Origin: an uncultured Clostridia bacterium
GTDB lineage: Bacteria > Bacillota > Clostridia > Christensenellales > Aristaeellaceae
Direction of reading: 5' to 3'
NCBI GenBank assembly: GCA_947167215.1
Contig: CAMVHE010000002.1
Span: 37,820-101,819 of the forward strand
Length of the DNA stretch: 64,000 nucleotides
The position numbers were made by a program, and so were the translations under genes. The notes beneath the pieces are model-generated. The model had not been told where the DNA came from and did no database searches. It saw nothing but the letters and a program-made list of their open reading frames with translations. Positions 61,343 through 64,000 of the stretch are shown here, in pieces; the first letter of the stretch is position 1, and each line of letters opens with the position of its first letter.

Positions 61343-61578
61343 GAATAAAAACCTCCTTACCAGGTATTGGCTGATGAAAAAAATCCGGAAGATAGGATAT
61401 TTCAGAAAATAAAACCTTCCAAGAGAAAAAGAGAAAGAAAATAGCGGTATCCTCTGGAAGAAACGCTGAACATATGAACGGAATATGAAGGGGATTTGCC
61501 GGTATATTCTGAGTTCAGCTTATCATAAAAAAACACTGTGCTTATGCATTTTCATGATGCTGCCAGTGGAATGGAGAT

Positions 61579-61607
61579 ATTGTAAAACGATGGGAAAAGG
61601 TTGTCAA
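61579..61607 (-). promoter_or_regulatory. Promoter of the GH4 gene
   Basis: Minus strand TTGACA (61607-61602), 17-base spacer, TACAAT (61584-61579), giving a leader of about 230 nt. Confidence 0.8.
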
Positions 61608-62251
61608 TTTTAAGTAGAACCGCTTTTTTCGCTTTGACTGAAATACGGAATCTGAAAAAACTGCATATACTGCCGCAGAGCAGACAAAGCGAATAACGAC
61701 GCAAGGAAAGGCATTCCTTCTATCTGAGACAAATCCAGCGTTTCAGAGAAGCCAAGCCACACAGAGCTTCTGGCAGCGTATTCAAAAAGCCGATCTCTCT
61801 GCAGCAGAAAGGCAATCGGCCTGACCGGAGCAGTTCAGATGGATAAATCATTCCGGAAAGATATAAAAAAAGCCGCATGCGGCTTTTCGGGGCTTTATAT
61901 TGACATCTCACACATTATTCAGGTTGACAAAAGTTGCATATTTATTTCTGTCTTTTGATATCCAAATAGTTATCAACAGGAGAAGACATGGATAGGCTGT
62001 TATTGGACAACGCTGTTTGGCAGTCCTGGAAGAGGCTGTATTTCCAGTTCTCGGGATATTGGAAATAAGACGGATGCACAGAAAGTGCACATTATTCCCG
62101 AATAGAAGAACCATTCAGCTGGCAAGAAGGGACTGTTCATACTCCTGCAACTGTTGGAATGGCATCAAATGGCCACATTTTCGCTGGTGACACCGGTGTA
62201 GCCCTTCAAGGAGGAGTCACGTACTCTTTCTCCAGAATTTGACACATTATT
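61608..62251. other. Intergenic stretch with possible decayed gene pieces
   Basis: No intact gene. A minus-strand frame (61720-61911) contains a leucine-rich-repeat-like phrase (...IGFLNTLPEALCGLASLKR...) but has no ribosome site; it may be a relic of a surface protein. Nothing else recognised. Confidence 0.4.
61868..61887. terminator. Orphan bidirectional terminator
   Basis: AAAAGCCGC-AT-GCGGCTTTT, a compact hairpin with A and T tails but no intact gene ending at it on either strand; consistent with a decayed neighbour. Confidence 0.7.
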
Positions 62252-62286
62252 TCTCGCTAAGCGTGTTTAAAAATATGTTAGCGAGA
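62252..62286. repeat. 35-bp palindrome, distal copy
   Basis: TCTCGCTAA (62252-62260) and TTAGCGAGA (62278-62286) with an AT-rich 17-base centre; related in sequence and length to the copy at 62347-62381. Confidence 0.75.
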
Positions 62287-62318
62287 TTTTATAAGCAAGA
62301 AAACTCATTAAACAGTGC

Positions 62319-62347
62319 TTGATTTTTATAAAAACCAACGATATAAT
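62319..62347 (+). promoter_or_regulatory. Promoter of the AAA ATPase-DUF234 gene
   Basis: TTGATT (62319-62324), 17-base spacer, TATAAT (62342-62347). The last base of the -10 is the first base of the downstream palindrome. Confidence 0.85.
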
Positions 62348-62381
62348 CTCGGTAAGCATATTTTTAAATGACTTACCGAGA
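62347..62381. repeat. 35-bp palindrome, proximal copy
   Basis: TCTCGGTAAG (62347-62356) and CTTACCGAGA (62372-62381), a perfect 10-bp inverted repeat covering the transcription start. Probable operator or leader hairpin. Confidence 0.75.
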
Positions 62382-62401
62382 ACTTATCACGGAGGACTGA
62401 C

Positions 62402-63835
62402 ATGATCATTTCGAGAATGAAAGAGCTGGAAGCGCTCAGAAGTGCAAAAGAAGCCGATGAATCCAGGTTTATTGCCGTTTATGGCCGTCGCCGTGTGGGA
62501 AAGACCTTTCTTGTCCGGGAGGCTTATGAGTATCATTTTGTGTTTCAACATACAGGGCTTTCTCCTCAGGATGGAGGGAAAACGAAGAAAGCGCAACTGG
62601 AAGCCTTTGCTTTGTCCTTGAAAAAATCGGGTCTGAGAAACTTCAAAAAGCCAGAAAGTTGGCTGGAAGCGTTCAGCCTGCTGGAGGATTTGATCGATCT
62701 TTCTGACGAACCAAAAAAGGTCATTTTCATTGATGAGCTGTCCTGGATGGATACAAGGAAGTCAGAATTTATCCCGGCCCTCGAATATTTCTGGAACGCA
62801 AGGATGACAGCCAGAAAAGATATTGTGCTGGTTGTATGCGCTTCAGCAACAAGCTGGATGATAAAAAAAATCATCCATAACAGAGGAGGTTTATATAACC
62901 GGCTGCAATTGAAAATCAATTTGCAGCCATTTACGCTTTCCGAATGTGAAGCATTTAGCGCGGCAAAGGGAATTCGGATGAACAGATATCAGCTGCTCGA
63001 GTGCTACATGATTCTTGGCGGAATTCCCTATTACTGGGATCAGTTGAGCAAAAGTCTTGGGTTGTCTCAAAATATCGACGCAATGTTTTTTGCAAAGCAT
63101 CCGATTCTTGAAGATGAGTTCAAGTACCTGTACGCCTCTATCTTCAATACACCGGATCCGTATATCCGGATTGTGACTGCTCTGGGAAAGAAGAAAGTCG
63201 GGATGACCCGGGATGAACTTTTGATAGAAACCAGAATTCCTGATTCTGGCACATTTTCTGAGTTGTTGAGCAACCTGGAAAGCTGTGGATTTATTCGCCA
63301 TTACGATGAGTTTGGTAAGAAAAAAAGAAACAAACGTTATCAGCTGATCGATAATTTCACATTGTTTTATTTCAAGTTCCTTGATCAAAAGCCCAACGAT
63401 CCTCATTATTGGACGAATCAGTTGAATTCGCCGGTCAGAAATACCTGGTGCGGGCTGGCCTTTGAGCGGGTATGTCTGGAACACATCAGTGCGATTAAAC
63501 ATAAGATTGGAATTGAGGGAGTTCTTACAGAAGCGGTATCCTGGTCTTGCACTGGAAATCCGGAAAAGGGATTATTTGGTTCTCAGATTGACTTGCTGAT
63601 TGTCAGAAAAGACCAGGTAATCAATCTGTGTGAAATGAAGTATGCTTCTGCACCGTATATCATCACGAAGAAAACGGATGAAAACATCCGTAAAAAAATC
63701 AGCGATCTGATCACTGAAACCGGCACAACCTATGCAATTCATACAACACTCATCACACCGTATGGCCTTGCAAAAAATGAATATGAGGGAAACGTACAGG
63801 TACAAATTGTCGCAGAAGATCTTTTTTATGATTGA
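62402..63835 (+). CDS. AAA ATPase with C-terminal DUF234 nuclease-like domain
   Basis: A 477-residue protein. Walker A ...VYGRRRVGKTFLVREAY... near residue 30, Walker B ...KKVIFIDELSWMD..., then a winged-helix segment (about 270-330) and a C-terminal domain with ...GSQIDLLIVRKDQVINLCEMKYA..., the Asp and Glu-x-Lys pattern of PD-(D/E)XK folds. This is the 'archaeal ATPase'-DUF234 family, thought to be toxin-like or defence/mobile-element associated in bacteria. RBS GGAGG. Monocistronic with paired palindromes upstream. Confidence 0.9.
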   Translation: MIISRMKELEALRSAKEADESRFIAVYGRRRVGKTFLVREAYEYHFVFQHTGLSPQDGGKTKKAQLEAFALSLKKSGLRNFKKPESWLEAFSLLEDLIDLSDEPKKVIFIDELSWMDTRKSEFIPALEYFWNARMTARKDIVLVVCASATSWMIKKIIHNRGGLYNRLQLKINLQPFTLSECEAFSAAKGIRMNRYQLLECYMILGGIPYYWDQLSKSLGLSQNIDAMFFAKHPILEDEFKYLYASIFNTPDPYIRIVTALGKKKVGMTRDELLIETRIPDSGTFSELLSNLESCGFIRHYDEFGKKKRNKRYQLIDNFTLFYFKFLDQKPNDPHYWTNQLNSPVRNTWCGLAFERVCLEHISAIKHKIGIEGVLTEAVSWSCTGNPEKGLFGSQIDLLIVRKDQVINLCEMKYASAPYIITKKTDENIRKKISDLITETGTTYAIHTTLITPYGLAKNEYEGNVQVQIVAEDLFYD

Positions 63836-64000
63836 ATAAGTTGCAGGATATGGTGGAATGGTTCTGGTAATCTGAAAAAGATATGGCTTTGCGAGCCCAA
63901 ATACAACCCAAACTCGCAACATTTTGTACTAGCATAATAGGTACGCCACAACCAATGGCTTCTTGTTAAACCCTCACCTTTTCGATAGCATCATGCGCAT

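Noticed and set aside
1..64000. CRISPR array, rRNA operon or conjugation module
   Set aside because: No regularly spaced direct repeats, no rRNA-like conserved segments and no relaxase or type IV secretion genes were seen.

Overview
The window reads as a chromosomal segment of a Gram-positive, low-to-medium G+C anaerobe, most likely a gut- or rumen-type member of Clostridia (Christensenellales/Oscillospirales-like; rank below class is a guess). The reasons are strong GGAGG ribosome sites, consensus TTGACA/TATAAT promoters, short U-tract hairpin terminators, a lysine riboswitch, CdaA-CdaR, WalJ, QueT, LCP and CHAP proteins, and dense same-strand operons with ATGA/GTGA overlaps. The host uses TAG, TAA and TGA as stops: queT, the zinc-ribbon gene and the ugpA-like gene all end in TAG directly before a ribosome site or terminator.

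Layout. 1-4046: an envelope-stress type operon (XpaC-like, TelA-like, LemA-like, small membrane protein, TPM-domain protein). 4092-7606: ECF sigma/anti-sigma pair, convergent with a transglutaminase-like protein, then a QueT-family transporter. 8130-20306: a cell-surface polysaccharide locus (a 1298-residue double GT-C enzyme, GT2 and GT4 transferases, an O-antigen-ligase-like polymerase, a CHAP-like protein, GtrA, and an LCP gene with a frameshift). 20320-26967: housekeeping genes (zinc ribbon, rpiB, tex, FAD oxidoreductase, RluA-type pseudouridine synthase) and an SH3b-repeat secreted protein. 27315-29412: a lysine riboswitch followed by an NhaC-type transporter broken by one frameshift. 29566-46838: secreted SH3b protein, tRNA-Ala, gluQ, walJ, cdaA-cdaR, a run of four GT-C membrane enzymes, an exonuclease, ychF and a polytopic membrane protein. 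46885-53434: a Ugp-like glycerophosphodiester uptake operon with its phosphodiesterase, plus a secreted protein. 58246-63835: uracil permease, a GH4 glycosidase and an AAA ATPase-DUF234 protein.

The exceptional region is 53563-58135. It is a ~4.6 kb, very AT-rich integrative element inserted in a tRNA-Arg(TCG) gene. It has an 18-bp duplicated core, a displaced tRNA 3' half that kept its own terminator, a tyrosine integrase, a serine resolvase and one small gene of unknown function. Its left half (53715-55163) looks empty under the standard code. Read with TAG as a sense codon, it resolves into four back-to-back minus-strand genes: a ribbon-helix-helix protein, an unknown helical protein, a winged-helix protein and a PD-(D/E)XK-like nuclease. 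They carry 12 in-frame TAG codons (11 if the one two codons before the end of the ribbon-helix-helix gene is a real stop) and no internal TAA or TGA. The integrase, resolvase and small gene contain no in-frame TAG, and the integrase ends in TAG against a 22-bp hairpin. No amber suppressor tRNA is visible in the window. The element therefore appears to mix two codes: a host-readable mobility module and a TAG-recoded cargo that could be expressed only when a suppressor is supplied, for example by a TAG-recoded phage. That last step is inference.
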